DNA from: Methylotenera_A sp031399315
GTDB taxonomy: Bacteria; Pseudomonadota; Gammaproteobacteria; Burkholderiales; Methylophilaceae
DNA: 51,754 nt
Assembly: GCA_031399315.1 (NCBI GenBank)
Contig: JANNOS010000035.1
Span: forward strand, 1 to 51,754
Reading direction: 5' to 3'
Under the pieces are notes generated by a model. That model was given only the letters and a program-made list of their open reading frames with translations. It was not told the DNA's origin and did not search any database. How positions within the stretch are numbered: the stretch's first letter is position 1; every line of letters starts with the position of its first letter. The position numbers and the translations under genes were made by a program. This document shows positions 33,305-42,922 of this stretch, one piece after another.

Positions 33305-34114
33305 ATGGGTTTATTCTCTAGCTCTACACAAACCATTCCCGATTCTGGTGAAATCCCCAATCACGTTGCAGTGATTATGGATGGCAATGGGCGCTGGGCT
33401 AGAAAGCGTTTTTTACCTCGTGTTGCAGGACATAAGCGTGGTGTAGGAACAGTGCGCGATTTGGTTAAGCTTTGTGCAAAGCGCAACGTAAAATACCTGA
33501 CCTTGTTTGCGTTTAGCAGCGAAAACTGGCGACGCCCTGATGATGAAGTCTCATTTTTAATGGGATTGTTTATGGATGCTTTAAAGCGAGAAGTTGCTAA
33601 ACTTAATGAAAATAATATCAAACTAATATTAATTGGTGACCGAAGCCGCTTCAATGATGCGCTGGTTAAGCAAATCAAAGAGTCTGAGGAGCTTACCTCA
33701 AAAAATACTGGCTTAGTACTCACTATTGCCGCAAATTACGGCGGGCGTTGGGATATTTTACAAGCAACGAATCGCATGATGGCTGAGCGCTTAAATCAGC
33801 ACCCAAATAGTGTAGAACCCTTTACAGAAGAAGATTTAACCTCATTTTTATCCATGAACTTTGCGCCAGAGCCCGATTTGTTTATTCGCACTGGCGGGGA
33901 AAAACGCGTGAGTAATTTTTTACTTTGGCAGTTGGCGTATACCGAGCTTTATTTTACAGATACACTTTGGCCGGATTTTGATGAAGAAGCATTTAAGCTG
34001 GCAATTCAATCTTTTCAAGCACGCGAACGTCGCTTTGGTAGAACTAGTGAACAGTTGTCTCCTGTGCCATTAGCTAGCGAGCAAACAAACAACGCTCAAT
34101 CAAATAATGCTTAG
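33305..34114 (+). CDS. uppS: Undecaprenyl diphosphate synthase
   Basis: The 269-residue cis-prenyltransferase extends farnesyl diphosphate to the C55 carrier for cell-wall synthesis. The pyrophosphate site is VAVIMDGNGRWARKRFLPRVAGHKRG; FAFSSENWRRP and DLFIRTGGEKRVSNFLLWQLAYTELYFTDTLWPDF are diagnostic. The C-terminal tail of ~20 residues is N-, Q- and A-rich. It overlaps cdsA by 8 bases. Confidence 0.96.
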   Translation: MGLFSSSTQTIPDSGEIPNHVAVIMDGNGRWARKRFLPRVAGHKRGVGTVRDLVKLCAKRNVKYLTLFAFSSENWRRPDDEVSFLMGLFMDALKREVAKLNENNIKLILIGDRSRFNDALVKQIKESEELTSKNTGLVLTIAANYGGRWDILQATNRMMAERLNQHPNSVEPFTEEDLTSFLSMNFAPEPDLFIRTGGEKRVSNFLLWQLAYTELYFTDTLWPDFDEEAFKLAIQSFQARERRFGRTSEQLSPVPLASEQTNNAQSNNA

Positions 34115-34928
34115 GACGCGCATTATTACTGCGCTGGTGCTAGTCGCGGGTTTTGTGCCTGCGCTATTTAAGCTCCCAAATACTTATTGGGCAATTGCGA
34201 TGTTGGTGGTCTCACTATTCGCCCTGTATGAGTGGGCAAACATGATCAAGCTTACCGCAATGCAAGCTAAGGTTTACCTTGGAATTGCTTTATTAGTGGG
34301 GCTGATTATCGTGCCGATGATAGAACAGCATGGTTTTCATTTATTTTTCTTTAAATCACTCATGGTGTTTTTCATAGCCACCTTGTTTTGGGTGTTGATT
34401 GTGCCCTTTTGGCTGGCTAAAAAATGGCTTATTCGTCATAAGCTGCTAATGGCAATCGTCGGCTTGATATTGATGGTACCGTTATGGCTGGCCTTGATAT
34501 GTAGCAAAGGTGCCGACCCATGGCTTCTACTGTGCTTGTTAGCAACTATCTGGATAGCCGATAGTGCTGCTTATTTTGCAGGGAAAAATTTTGGTAAACA
34601 TAAATTAGCGCCGAGTATCAGTCCAGGTAAAACGTGGGAGGGCGTACTTGGCGCACTCATCGCAGTGTCTATATTTGGTATTATTTTATACTTAGGGTTT
34701 AACATCAATACGCTCGCTATTTTCCCAGCATTATGGATAATTACTGGATTTGGTGTGATTGGTGATTTATTTGAGTCGATGATTAAACGCCAAGCCAATA
34801 TTAAAGACAGCGGTGATTTACTGCCGGGACACGGCGGTATTTTAGACCGTATTGATGGCATTATTCCAAGCTTGCCTATTGCGATTATGATGATTTATGC
34901 GTACAACTACTTTATGTCGGTGAATTAA
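34107..34928 (+). CDS. cdsA: Phosphatidate cytidylyltransferase
   Basis: CdsA (273 residues) is an integral membrane enzyme with about eight hydrophobic helices that makes CDP-diacylglycerol. The signature near the C-terminus is KRQANIKDSGDLLPGHGGILDRIDGII, with upstream FGKHKLAPSISPGKTWEGVLG. It overlaps uppS and abuts dxr with no spacer. Confidence 0.95.
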   Translation: MLRTRIITALVLVAGFVPALFKLPNTYWAIAMLVVSLFALYEWANMIKLTAMQAKVYLGIALLVGLIIVPMIEQHGFHLFFFKSLMVFFIATLFWVLIVPFWLAKKWLIRHKLLMAIVGLILMVPLWLALICSKGADPWLLLCLLATIWIADSAAYFAGKNFGKHKLAPSISPGKTWEGVLGALIAVSIFGIILYLGFNINTLAIFPALWIITGFGVIGDLFESMIKRQANIKDSGDLLPGHGGILDRIDGIIPSLPIAIMMIYAYNYFMSVN

Positions 34929-36128
34929 TTGCAAAACATAACTATTTTAGGTAGCACGGGTACGATTGGGCAGCAAACTTTGGATGTGGTGTCTCGCCAT
35001 ACCGATAAATATAAGGTTTTCGCGCTCGCAGCTAATTCCAATGTAGATACGCTTTTGAAACAATGTCTGCAATTTAAACCTGAATTTGCTGTGTTGTTGG
35101 ATGAAAGAGCGGCGCTGGCGTTGCGAGTACAACTTGAAGCACACAATAACAAAACGATAGTGCTTTCAGGTGTGGCAGGTTTAGAACAAGTGTCTAGCGA
35201 TGAGCGCGTTGATATTGTGATGGCGGCCATTGTTGGCGCAGCTGGACTTAAACCTGCGATGGCAGCAGCGATTGCAGGTAAGCGTATCTTGCTGGCCAAC
35301 AAAGAAACACTGGTCATGGCTGGCAACTTGTTTATGCAAGCGGTAGAACAAGGCGGTGCAACGCTATTACCTATAGACAGTGAACATAATGCGATTTTTC
35401 AGGTGATGCCGCCACAGCAATTTAAACACTTGGCCGATGGTGGCGTACGCAAAATAATCCTCACTGCTTCTGGTGGTCCATTCAGAAAATACACCCAGCA
35501 AGCATTAGAGAGTGTTACACCTGAGTTAGCACTTAAGCATCCCAATTGGGAGATGGGTGCAAAAATCACCGTAGACTCAGCGACCTTGATGAATAAAGGC
35601 TTAGAAGTGATTGAGGCGCATTGGTTATTTAATGCAAAACCTAGCCAGATAGAGGTCGTCGTGCATCCGCAAAGCATTATTCACTCCATGGTGGAATATA
35701 TCGATGGTAGTGTGTTGGCGCAGCTTGGTAACCCAGATATGCGTACACCAATTGCCTATGCGCTTGGTTATCCAAATCGTATTGAATCTGGTGTTGCATC
35801 GCTTAATTTTCTACAAATCGCTAAATTAGAATTTGAAGCGCCTGATACTAAGCGCTTCCCTTGCTTGCAATTAGCCTATGACGCATTACGATTGGGCGGT
35901 ACGGCGTCTACGATTCTCAATGCTGTTAACGAGGTTGCAGTCCCCGCATTTTTAAACAAACAAATCCGGTTTATGGATATCCCTGCGTTAATCACAAAAG
36001 CATTGGAAACCATGCCTGTGAACGATGTGAGTTCACTACAGCAATTGATAGATGTTGACGCGGAAGCAAGGCATTTTGCGATTAGCAATCTTGTTAATGC
36101 TAGCGCTAGGCAAGTGTTAACAGCATGA
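34929..36128 (+). CDS. dxr: 1-deoxy-D-xylulose 5-phosphate reductoisomerase, TTG start
   Basis: DXR (399 residues) makes MEP in isoprenoid synthesis. The NADPH loop GSTGTIGQQTLDVV is at the N-terminus, and catalytic-domain blocks are LANKETLVMAG, PIDSEHNAIFQ, ILTASGGPF, NWEMGAKITVDSATLMNKGLE and EAHWLF. The start is TTG at 34929, directly after the cdsA stop, with GGTGA five bases upstream. No ATG or GTG lies before the NADPH loop, so TTG is well supported. The end overlaps rseP as ATGA. Confidence 0.95.
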   Translation: MQNITILGSTGTIGQQTLDVVSRHTDKYKVFALAANSNVDTLLKQCLQFKPEFAVLLDERAALALRVQLEAHNNKTIVLSGVAGLEQVSSDERVDIVMAAIVGAAGLKPAMAAAIAGKRILLANKETLVMAGNLFMQAVEQGGATLLPIDSEHNAIFQVMPPQQFKHLADGGVRKIILTASGGPFRKYTQQALESVTPELALKHPNWEMGAKITVDSATLMNKGLEVIEAHWLFNAKPSQIEVVVHPQSIIHSMVEYIDGSVLAQLGNPDMRTPIAYALGYPNRIESGVASLNFLQIAKLEFEAPDTKRFPCLQLAYDALRLGGTASTILNAVNEVAVPAFLNKQIRFMDIPALITKALETMPVNDVSSLQQLIDVDAEARHFAISNLVNASARQVLTA

Positions 36129-37528
36129 CAACCTTGCTAGCATTTATTGTGACTATTGGCATCTTAGTCACCATTCACGAATATGGACATTTTCAAGTTG
36201 CGCGCTGGTGTGGGGTGAAAGTGTTGCGTTTTTCAATCGGGTTTGGCAAACCTTTGTGGCAAAAAACATTTGGCAAAGACAATACAGAGTTTGTGCTGGC
36301 GGCGATTCCGCTAGGTGGCTTTGTGAAAATGTTAGATGAAAATGAACTCAAAGCAGATTTAGAATCTAATCCTGAAGACCCTAAAATAAATTACTCTGAA
36401 GCCGATTTAAAACGTGCGTTTAATCGACAAAGTGTTTGGAAACGCATTGCTATTGTGTTGGCTGGCCCAGTAGCGAATTTATTGCTGGCTATTTTTCTAT
36501 ACTGGGTTTTGTTTATGTTGGGTGTCACAGCGACACGGCCTATGATAGGCGCTGTCGTCGATAATAGTTTAGCCGCACAAGCTAGCTTAATTTCAGGTGA
36601 AGTTATTCAAAGAATTGATAGTAAAGAAGTGCAGTCTTGGCAAGAAGCGCGCTGGCAATTGCTAGAAAAATCTTTAGAAGCTAAATCCGTTAAGATTGAA
36701 GCCATCAATAACAATAATGAGCTTCTACAGCATACGCTGAGCTTTGAGGGTGTTGATGGAGATGCGGAAGTCGATATACTCAAGAAATTAGGGATAGAAG
36801 AATTTAGGCCTAATATACCTGCTGTAATTGGCGAGTTATTGCCAAATAGCGCTGCAGAAAAAGCTGGCTTTATGCCGGAAGATAAAATTTTACGTATTGA
36901 TGGCGCAGAAACAGCCGATTGGGAGCAAGTGGTCAATACCATTAAAAACAGTCCTAGCAAGCCTTTGCGGTTTGAAGTTGAGCGTGCGAGCAAAATTTTG
37001 CAAATTACAGCGATACCAGAAGCAATTAAAGAAGGCAATCAAACCATAGGCAGAATGGGCGCAACAGTTAAGCTCAATAAAGATGCTCTAGATAAGTTCT
37101 TAATTGAGCTCAATTATTCACCATTAGAAAGTTTACATAAAGCCATCATCAAGACTTGGGATACTGCCATATTCAGCCTTAAAATGCTTGGTAAAATGGT
37201 TATGGGGGAGGTTTCTTTAGCTGGTATTAGTGGTCCGGTAACGATTGCGACATACGCAGGTGAAAGTGCGAATTTAGGCATAAAAACATTTTTGGGTTTT
37301 TTAGCTTTAGTCAGCATTAGCATAGGCGTACTCAACCTTTTGCCAATACCAGTTTTAGATGGTGGTCATTTGATGTATTATACTGCTGAGATAATTAAGG
37401 GCTCTCCAGTTTCTGAGCATGTGTTATTAATAGGGCAGAAAATAGGGTTTGTTTTGCTAGGTTTGCTCATGACCATTGCGATGTTTAATGACCTTAATAG
37501 ATTACTAAATACAATTATAACGAGTTAA
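36125..37528 (+). CDS. rseP: RseP-type site-2 zinc metalloprotease
   Basis: The 467-residue intramembrane protease cleaves anti-sigma RseA and signal-peptide remnants. The zinc motif is HEYGH in TIHEYGHFQVARWCG (residues ~18-22), with the LDG motif in LLPIPVLDGGHLMYY near the C-terminus. Two PDZ-like domains lie between the membrane helices. ATGA overlap with dxr. It sits upstream of bamA as in most proteobacteria. Confidence 0.95.
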   Translation: MTTLLAFIVTIGILVTIHEYGHFQVARWCGVKVLRFSIGFGKPLWQKTFGKDNTEFVLAAIPLGGFVKMLDENELKADLESNPEDPKINYSEADLKRAFNRQSVWKRIAIVLAGPVANLLLAIFLYWVLFMLGVTATRPMIGAVVDNSLAAQASLISGEVIQRIDSKEVQSWQEARWQLLEKSLEAKSVKIEAINNNNELLQHTLSFEGVDGDAEVDILKKLGIEEFRPNIPAVIGELLPNSAAEKAGFMPEDKILRIDGAETADWEQVVNTIKNSPSKPLRFEVERASKILQITAIPEAIKEGNQTIGRMGATVKLNKDALDKFLIELNYSPLESLHKAIIKTWDTAIFSLKMLGKMVMGEVSLAGISGPVTIATYAGESANLGIKTFLGFLALVSISIGVLNLLPIPVLDGGHLMYYTAEIIKGSPVSEHVLLIGQKIGFVLLGLLMTIAMFNDLNRLLNTIITS

Positions 37529-37532
37529 CAAT

Positions 37533-39830
37533 TTGTTTAAAATTCGATACATTCCAGCATTAATAGCCGCGCTCTTAAGTCAACAGGTTTTTGCACTAGA
37601 ACCTTTTGTAATCAAAGATATCCGTGTAGAAGGCCTGCAAAGGACTGAGGCTGGTACCATATTTACATATTTGCCTGTGCAAGCCGGCGATGTCATGTCA
37701 GATGAAAAAGCCACACAAGCTATTAAGTCACTATACAACACAGGCTTTTTTAAAGACGTTCGCATTGAGGCTGATGGTGATGTGTTAGTCGTCACCGTGC
37801 AAGAACGTTCAGCGATCGCCAAAATAGATTTCAGCGGCAATAAATCATTCCCTTCTGACAAGATGATGGAAAACTTAAAGCAGATTGGTATTTCTGAAGG
37901 TTTAATATTTGATAAATCACAATTAGATCGCTCAGAGCAGGAAATTAAGCGTGCGTATTTAGCGCAAGGTAAGTATGGAGCAACAGTGAAAACTGTTGTT
38001 TCTCCACTAGAGCGCAATCGTGTAGCTGTGCGTTTTGAGATTGAAGAAGGCGTGGCTGCAAAGATTCGTGATATTAATATTGTGGGTAATAATGCATACA
38101 GCACAGATGATTTGCGTGCTGAATTTTTATTGACAACACCAAACTGGATGAGTTGGTGGAATAAGGATGATCAATATTCTAAACAAAAACTCACGGCAGA
38201 TTTAGAAACTTTAAAATCGTTTTACATGAATCAAGGCTATTTAGAGTTTTCGATTGATTCAACACAAGTATCTATTTCACCTGACAAAGAAGATATTTAC
38301 ATCACAGTAAACGTTACAGAAGGTGAAAAATATACCATCAGCGATGTAAAACTTGCAGGCGAATTGCAGGTTCCAGAAGCGGAATTGACCCCACTAATTA
38401 AAATTAATAAAGGTGATGTGTTTAATCGACAGTTGATCACTGAAACCAGTAAAGCAATTGGCGATAGGTTAGGTAATGAAGGTTATGCATTTTCGAATGT
38501 TAATGCGATACCGGAAATTAATAAAGAGAACCATACCGCCGCATTTACGTTTTTTGTGGATCCTGGCAAACGTGTTTATGTGCGCCGCATTAATTTAACA
38601 GGCAATACGCGCACGCGTGATTCTGTTCTGCGCCGCGAAATGCGCCAGCTTGAATCTGCTTGGTATGCGGGAGATAAAATTAACCGTTCAAAAGAACGAT
38701 TAGATAGATTGCAGTATTTTGATACAGTTGAGCTGGAAACGCCTGCCGTGCCTGGTACGACAGACCAAGTCGATTTAAATATTAACGTCACTGAGAAATC
38801 TACAGGTAGCATTCAATTTGGTGCAGGTTTGTCGAGTAGTGATGGCGTAGTGCTTGGTGTTACGATTAATCAACCTAACTTCTTGGGAACAGGCAATCGC
38901 GTTAATGCACAAGTAAATACAAGCAGTAGGAATACAATATATTCGTTATCCTACACCGATCCATACTTTACGCCTGATGGCATAAGTCGTGGTTTCGATG
39001 TCTATAGGCGTGATGTAGATACCAGTTCGGACGATAGTATCGGTACCTATGATAGCCAATCATATGGTGCTGGTGTACGCTTTGGCTTGCCTTTGAGTGA
39101 AAAAGATTTCTTGTCGGCAGGCTTAACGGGTGACTTTACCAAAATTGATTTATTCAGCGACAGCCCTAAGCAATATAAAGATTTTTGCGGCAATAGCAGT
39201 GGATGCACGAGTAACTCACTACAACTTTCAGCTAATTGGACGCATGATTCTCGCGACAATACACTCTTCCCCAATAAAGGTGTATTGCAGCGTTTGAGTG
39301 CTGAGGTTTCAGTTCCAGTGCTAGATTTAGAGTATTACAAACTAGAATACAAACATAGCTGGTTTAAAGATATTAGCAAAAATTTTACATTCATGTTAAA
39401 CGGTGAGTTGGGTTATGCTGACAGTTATGGCAATGAGAAATATCCATTCTTTAAAAACTTTTATGTGGGTGGTGTAAATTCTGTTCGCGGCTTTGAAAAT
39501 GGATCAATTGGCCCACGTGATATTGATACTAACGGCGATGAGTTTTCGGTAGGTGGCACAACCCGTATTGTGGGGAATGCTGAAATATTTGCGCCTGTAC
39601 CACTAATTAAAAATTCATCACAATTTCGTTTAAGTGCATTTGTAGATACAGGTAATGTGTACGCAAATAACCAAAGCATTAATTTGGGCGATTTGAGGTA
39701 CTCAACGGGTATTGGCGTGAGCTGGTTTTCACCTTTCGGCCCATTAAAGTTGGTGTTTGCTAAAGCTTTAAATAAAAAAGAAGGTGACGATACAGAAACC
39801 TTACAGTTCCAACTCGGATCGCAGTTTTAA
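37533..39830 (+). CDS. bamA: Outer-membrane assembly factor BamA, TTG start
   Basis: BamA (765 residues) inserts beta-barrel proteins into the outer membrane. A signal peptide (residues 1-21, ending VFA) precedes five POTRA repeats (~25-420) and a 16-strand barrel. The conserved loop motif VRGF is in GGVNSVRGFENGSIGPRD, and the protein ends in the C-terminal aromatic signature FQLGSQF. The only codon placing the signal peptide properly is TTG 37533, with an ACGAG-like weak site upstream. Confidence 0.96.
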   Translation: MFKIRYIPALIAALLSQQVFALEPFVIKDIRVEGLQRTEAGTIFTYLPVQAGDVMSDEKATQAIKSLYNTGFFKDVRIEADGDVLVVTVQERSAIAKIDFSGNKSFPSDKMMENLKQIGISEGLIFDKSQLDRSEQEIKRAYLAQGKYGATVKTVVSPLERNRVAVRFEIEEGVAAKIRDINIVGNNAYSTDDLRAEFLLTTPNWMSWWNKDDQYSKQKLTADLETLKSFYMNQGYLEFSIDSTQVSISPDKEDIYITVNVTEGEKYTISDVKLAGELQVPEAELTPLIKINKGDVFNRQLITETSKAIGDRLGNEGYAFSNVNAIPEINKENHTAAFTFFVDPGKRVYVRRINLTGNTRTRDSVLRREMRQLESAWYAGDKINRSKERLDRLQYFDTVELETPAVPGTTDQVDLNINVTEKSTGSIQFGAGLSSSDGVVLGVTINQPNFLGTGNRVNAQVNTSSRNTIYSLSYTDPYFTPDGISRGFDVYRRDVDTSSDDSIGTYDSQSYGAGVRFGLPLSEKDFLSAGLTGDFTKIDLFSDSPKQYKDFCGNSSGCTSNSLQLSANWTHDSRDNTLFPNKGVLQRLSAEVSVPVLDLEYYKLEYKHSWFKDISKNFTFMLNGELGYADSYGNEKYPFFKNFYVGGVNSVRGFENGSIGPRDIDTNGDEFSVGGTTRIVGNAEIFAPVPLIKNSSQFRLSAFVDTGNVYANNQSINLGDLRYSTGIGVSWFSPFGPLKLVFAKALNKKEGDDTETLQFQLGSQF

Positions 39831-39923
39831 TATGAGCAAAATTAAGTTAAATTTATTTGGTTAGTTTGGTAGTAGAATTAACATTGCTTGATTTAAATGC
39901 AGGTAATGGATAGGAGATTTGAA

Positions 39924-40427
39924 TTGAATTATCAGTTAAAAGTTATATTATTTAGTGCTTTTCTAGCGCTTAGTTCAAGCTTATCTGCGGCTGAGCTAAA
40001 AATTGGTTATGTACAAGTAGACAAAATTTTGCAAGATGCGCCGCAAACAGCTGAGAGCGGCAAAAAACTTGAGCGTGAATTTGGACCAAAATCCCAAGAA
40101 CTAGATAAAATGCAAAAGCAAATTCGCGATATTGAAGCTGCTTTGGATAAAGAAGGCGTAACGCTTTCTGAAACTGATCGACGCAACAAAGAGCGTGATG
40201 CGTCCAATTTAAAAATTGAATTTCAACGTAAACAACGTGAATTACGTGAAGATATTAATTTACGTAAAAATGAGGAGCTTGCAAGCCTTCAGGATCGTAT
40301 TAATAAAGCTGTTCAAACCGTGTCTGAAACAGATGGTTACGATTTAGTCGTGTATGGCGGCGTTGCTTATGCGAGTAAAAAAATTGATATCACCGATAAA
40401 GTGTTAAAGTTACTTGGTAAAAAGTAA
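39924..40427 (+). CDS. skp: Periplasmic chaperone Skp/OmpH, TTG start
   Basis: The 167-residue Skp is a trimeric jellyfish chaperone that hands unfolded outer-membrane proteins to BamA. From TTG 39924 the protein starts with a clean signal peptide (LNYQLKVILFSAFLALSSSLSAA). Lysine- and glutamate-rich coiled-coil tentacles follow (QELDKMQKQIRDIEAALDKEG). AGGAG sits seven bases before this TTG. An ATG at 39897 would add nine charged residues ahead of the signal and has no ribosome site. Confidence 0.92.
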   Translation: MNYQLKVILFSAFLALSSSLSAAELKIGYVQVDKILQDAPQTAESGKKLEREFGPKSQELDKMQKQIRDIEAALDKEGVTLSETDRRNKERDASNLKIEFQRKQRELREDINLRKNEELASLQDRINKAVQTVSETDGYDLVVYGGVAYASKKIDITDKVLKLLGKK

Positions 40428-40457
40428 GCATCTACATAAGCTCTATGGTCACTATTT

Positions 40458-41525
40458 ATGAGTATCAATTTATCGCTACAACAAATCGCCTCGCAATTAG
40501 GCGGCACGGTATCAGTTAGTCATGAAGTTAAAATACATCGTGTAGGTTCGTTAGCTTTGGCGCAAACTGGCGCCATTAGCTTTTTTAGCGACACCAAATA
40601 TACGACTCAATTAAATAACACCCATGCAAGCGCGGTCATTATGGCGCCGCAGCATGTTTCGATCACACAATTACCCAAAATAATTACCGAGAACCCTTAC
40701 GCTTATTTTGCTAAGGTTTCACAGTTGTTAAATCCACCCTATGTTGCAGCTAAAGGCATTCAAAGTAGTGCCGTGATTGATGCATCTACTGTTATTCCAT
40801 CAACCTGCAGTATTGCGACTAATGTGGTGATTGAAGCTAATGTTAAAATTGGCAATTATGTGAGCATAGGCGCAGGCTGTGTGATTGAGCGCAATTCTAT
40901 TATTGCCGACAATACCGTGCTTGAATCAAATGTCACCATTAAACATGGCACGCAAATAGGTAAAAATTGCCATTTATTTTCTGGTTGTGTGATTGGAAAT
41001 GACGGCTTTGGTTATGCGGAAGAAGTTGGCGCAAACCAAAGTAAATACTGGGTGAAAATTCCACAAGTTGGGCGTGTGGTCATTCATGATCATGTAGATA
41101 TCGGCGCTAATACAACTATAGATCGCGGCGCAATTGATGACACTGTGATTGAAGAGGGCGTTAAGCTCGATAACTTAATCCAAATAGCACATAACTGCCG
41201 TATAGGCGCACATACTGTGATTGCTGGCTGTGCTGGGATTGCAGGCAGCGCAATAATAGGCAAACACTGCAAAATAGGTGGTGCTGCAATGATTCTGGGG
41301 CATTTAGACATTGCCGATAACGTGACCATTTCACCTGGCAGTATGATCATGCGTTCAATCAATAAGGCTGGTACTTATACGGCGCTCATGCCATCACAAA
41401 CGCATGAAGATTGGCTTAAAACAGCTGCAAATATTCGCCACTTAAGTCCCCATTTGAGCCAATTAACAGATAAAATTAAAACCTTAGAAGAAATCGTAGC
41501 AAAAATGACTTCTGCCCATAAATGA
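40458..41525 (+). CDS. lpxD: UDP-3-O-(3-hydroxyacyl)glucosamine N-acyltransferase
   Basis: LpxD (355 residues) adds the N-linked acyl chain in lipid A synthesis. An N-terminal uridine-binding domain (HRVGSLALAQTGAISFFSDTKY) precedes a left-handed beta-helix of hexapeptide repeats. The catalytic histidine is in LIQIAHNCRIGAHTVIAG. A short C-terminal helix ends the protein. Usual order with skp and fabZ. Confidence 0.96.
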   Translation: MSINLSLQQIASQLGGTVSVSHEVKIHRVGSLALAQTGAISFFSDTKYTTQLNNTHASAVIMAPQHVSITQLPKIITENPYAYFAKVSQLLNPPYVAAKGIQSSAVIDASTVIPSTCSIATNVVIEANVKIGNYVSIGAGCVIERNSIIADNTVLESNVTIKHGTQIGKNCHLFSGCVIGNDGFGYAEEVGANQSKYWVKIPQVGRVVIHDHVDIGANTTIDRGAIDDTVIEEGVKLDNLIQIAHNCRIGAHTVIAGCAGIAGSAIIGKHCKIGGAAMILGHLDIADNVTISPGSMIMRSINKAGTYTALMPSQTHEDWLKTAANIRHLSPHLSQLTDKIKTLEEIVAKMTSAHK

Positions 41526-41555
41526 CTTCTAATAAAGATAAATAGAGAACATGAT

Positions 41556-42023
41556 ATGACAGCACAAACTGATAGCAGCATGGATATTCACGAAATATTA
41601 GATCACTTGCCTCACCGTTACCCGTTCGTGCTAATAGATCGTGTAATTTCAATGGAGATTGGTAAAGAAATTACCGCCCTAAAAAATGTGACCGTGAATG
41701 AACCCTTTTTTCCTGGGCACTTTCCTTACCATCCTGTGATGCCAGGCGTGTTGATAGTAGAGGCAATGGCACAAGCGGCGGCAATTTTGTCGTTTAAAAC
41801 CATGGGTAAAAAACCGAGCAATGATTCTGTGTATTATTTTGCTGGTATTGATAGCGCACGTTTTAAAAAACCTGTTTCTCCGGGCGATCAAATCATTTTA
41901 AACGTTAAGATTGACCGTATTTTAAAAGGTATTTGGAAATACACTGGCGTAGCAACTGTTGATGGCGGAGTAGTTGCGGAAGCGAGCATGATGTGTATTT
42001 TAAAAGCCATAGAGAAGCAGTAG
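41556..42023 (+). CDS. fabZ: 3-hydroxyacyl-[ACP] dehydratase FabZ
   Basis: The 155-residue hot-dog-fold dehydratase acts in fatty-acid elongation. Catalytic His and Glu are in FFPGHFPYHPVMPGVLIVEAMAQAAA. The N-terminal LPHRYPFVLIDRV is conserved. It lies between lpxD and lpxA, balancing lipid A and phospholipid precursor use. Confidence 0.96.
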   Translation: MTAQTDSSMDIHEILDHLPHRYPFVLIDRVISMEIGKEITALKNVTVNEPFFPGHFPYHPVMPGVLIVEAMAQAAAILSFKTMGKKPSNDSVYYFAGIDSARFKKPVSPGDQIILNVKIDRILKGIWKYTGVATVDGGVVAEASMMCILKAIEKQ

Positions 42024-42042
42024 TAAAATAGTTAAGTAAAAA

Positions 42043-42069
42043 TAATTAAATTAATTAAATTAATTAAAA
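42043..42069. repeat. Three tandem copies of a 9-bp AT-only repeat
   Basis: TAATTAAAT is repeated three times (the last ends in A) in the fabZ-lpxA gap. The whole 86-base gap is almost purely A and T. It could vary in copy number and alter spacing to lpxA. Confidence 0.8.
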
Positions 42070-42109
42070 TCAAATAATTAAAACTATAAATTAAAGTAAT
42101 AAATTAAGT

Positions 42110-42904
42110 ATGATGACTTCAAACATCCACCAAAAGATACACCCAACCGCCATTGTAGATAGTAAAGCTGAGCTCGATTCTAGTGTTGAGGTGGGTGCTT
42201 ATACCACTATTGGCGCTGGTGTTAAGGTGGGTGCAGATACGCGCATAGCGAGCCATGTGGTGCTCAAAGGCCCTACAATAATCGGTAGAAACAACCAGAT
42301 TTTTCAATTTTCCTCACTTGGAGAACAACCGCAAGATAAAAAATACCGTGACGAGCCAACCACGCTTGAAATAGGCGACAACAATACAATCCGTGAGTTT
42401 TGTACATTTAACCGCGGCACAGTGCAAGATAAGGGTACGACCAAAATAGGTAACGATAACTGGATTATGGCCTATGTGCATATTGCGCACGATTGCCAAA
42501 TAGGTAACAACACGATTTTGGCGAACAACAGCTCGCTTGCAGGCCATGTGGATATTCACGATTACGCTATTTTGGGTGGTTTTACGTTGATTCATCAGTT
42601 CTGCAAAGTGGGCGCGCATGTCATTACTGCAGTGGGCTCGGTGGTGTTTAAAGATATTCCACCTTATGTGACTGCTGCTGGGTATGACGCTAAGCCGCAT
42701 GGCATCAATGCGGAAGGCCTTAAACGGCGTGGTTTTGATAGCAGTACAATTATGCAAATAAAACGCGCCTATAAAGCCTTATATCGCAATGGGTTAACAT
42801 TAGAAGAAGCCAAGCTTGAGTTGGCCGAAATGCAAAAAAGCTGTGCTGAAATTAACTTATTATCAGAATTTATATTAACTTCTAACCGCGGAATTATCCG
42901 CTAA
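42110..42904 (+). CDS. lpxA: UDP-N-acetylglucosamine acyltransferase
   Basis: LpxA (264 residues) performs the first step of lipid A synthesis. A hexapeptide-repeat beta-helix runs from IHPTAIVDSKAELDSSVEVGAYTTIG. The catalytic histidine is in MAYVHIAHDCQIGNNTILAN, and a helical C-terminal domain starts at GLKRRGFDS. ATG 42110 and 42113 are both possible; neither has a strong ribosome site. Confidence 0.96.
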   Translation: MMTSNIHQKIHPTAIVDSKAELDSSVEVGAYTTIGAGVKVGADTRIASHVVLKGPTIIGRNNQIFQFSSLGEQPQDKKYRDEPTTLEIGDNNTIREFCTFNRGTVQDKGTTKIGNDNWIMAYVHIAHDCQIGNNTILANNSSLAGHVDIHDYAILGGFTLIHQFCKVGAHVITAVGSVVFKDIPPYVTAAGYDAKPHGINAEGLKRRGFDSSTIMQIKRAYKALYRNGLTLEEAKLELAEMQKSCAEINLLSEFILTSNRGIIR

Positions 42905-42922
42905 TTTTCATAAAGTTCAGCT

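Noticed and set aside
32923..33360. Antisense reading frame across frr and the uppS start
   Set aside because: Serine-rich shadow frame opposite two conserved genes.
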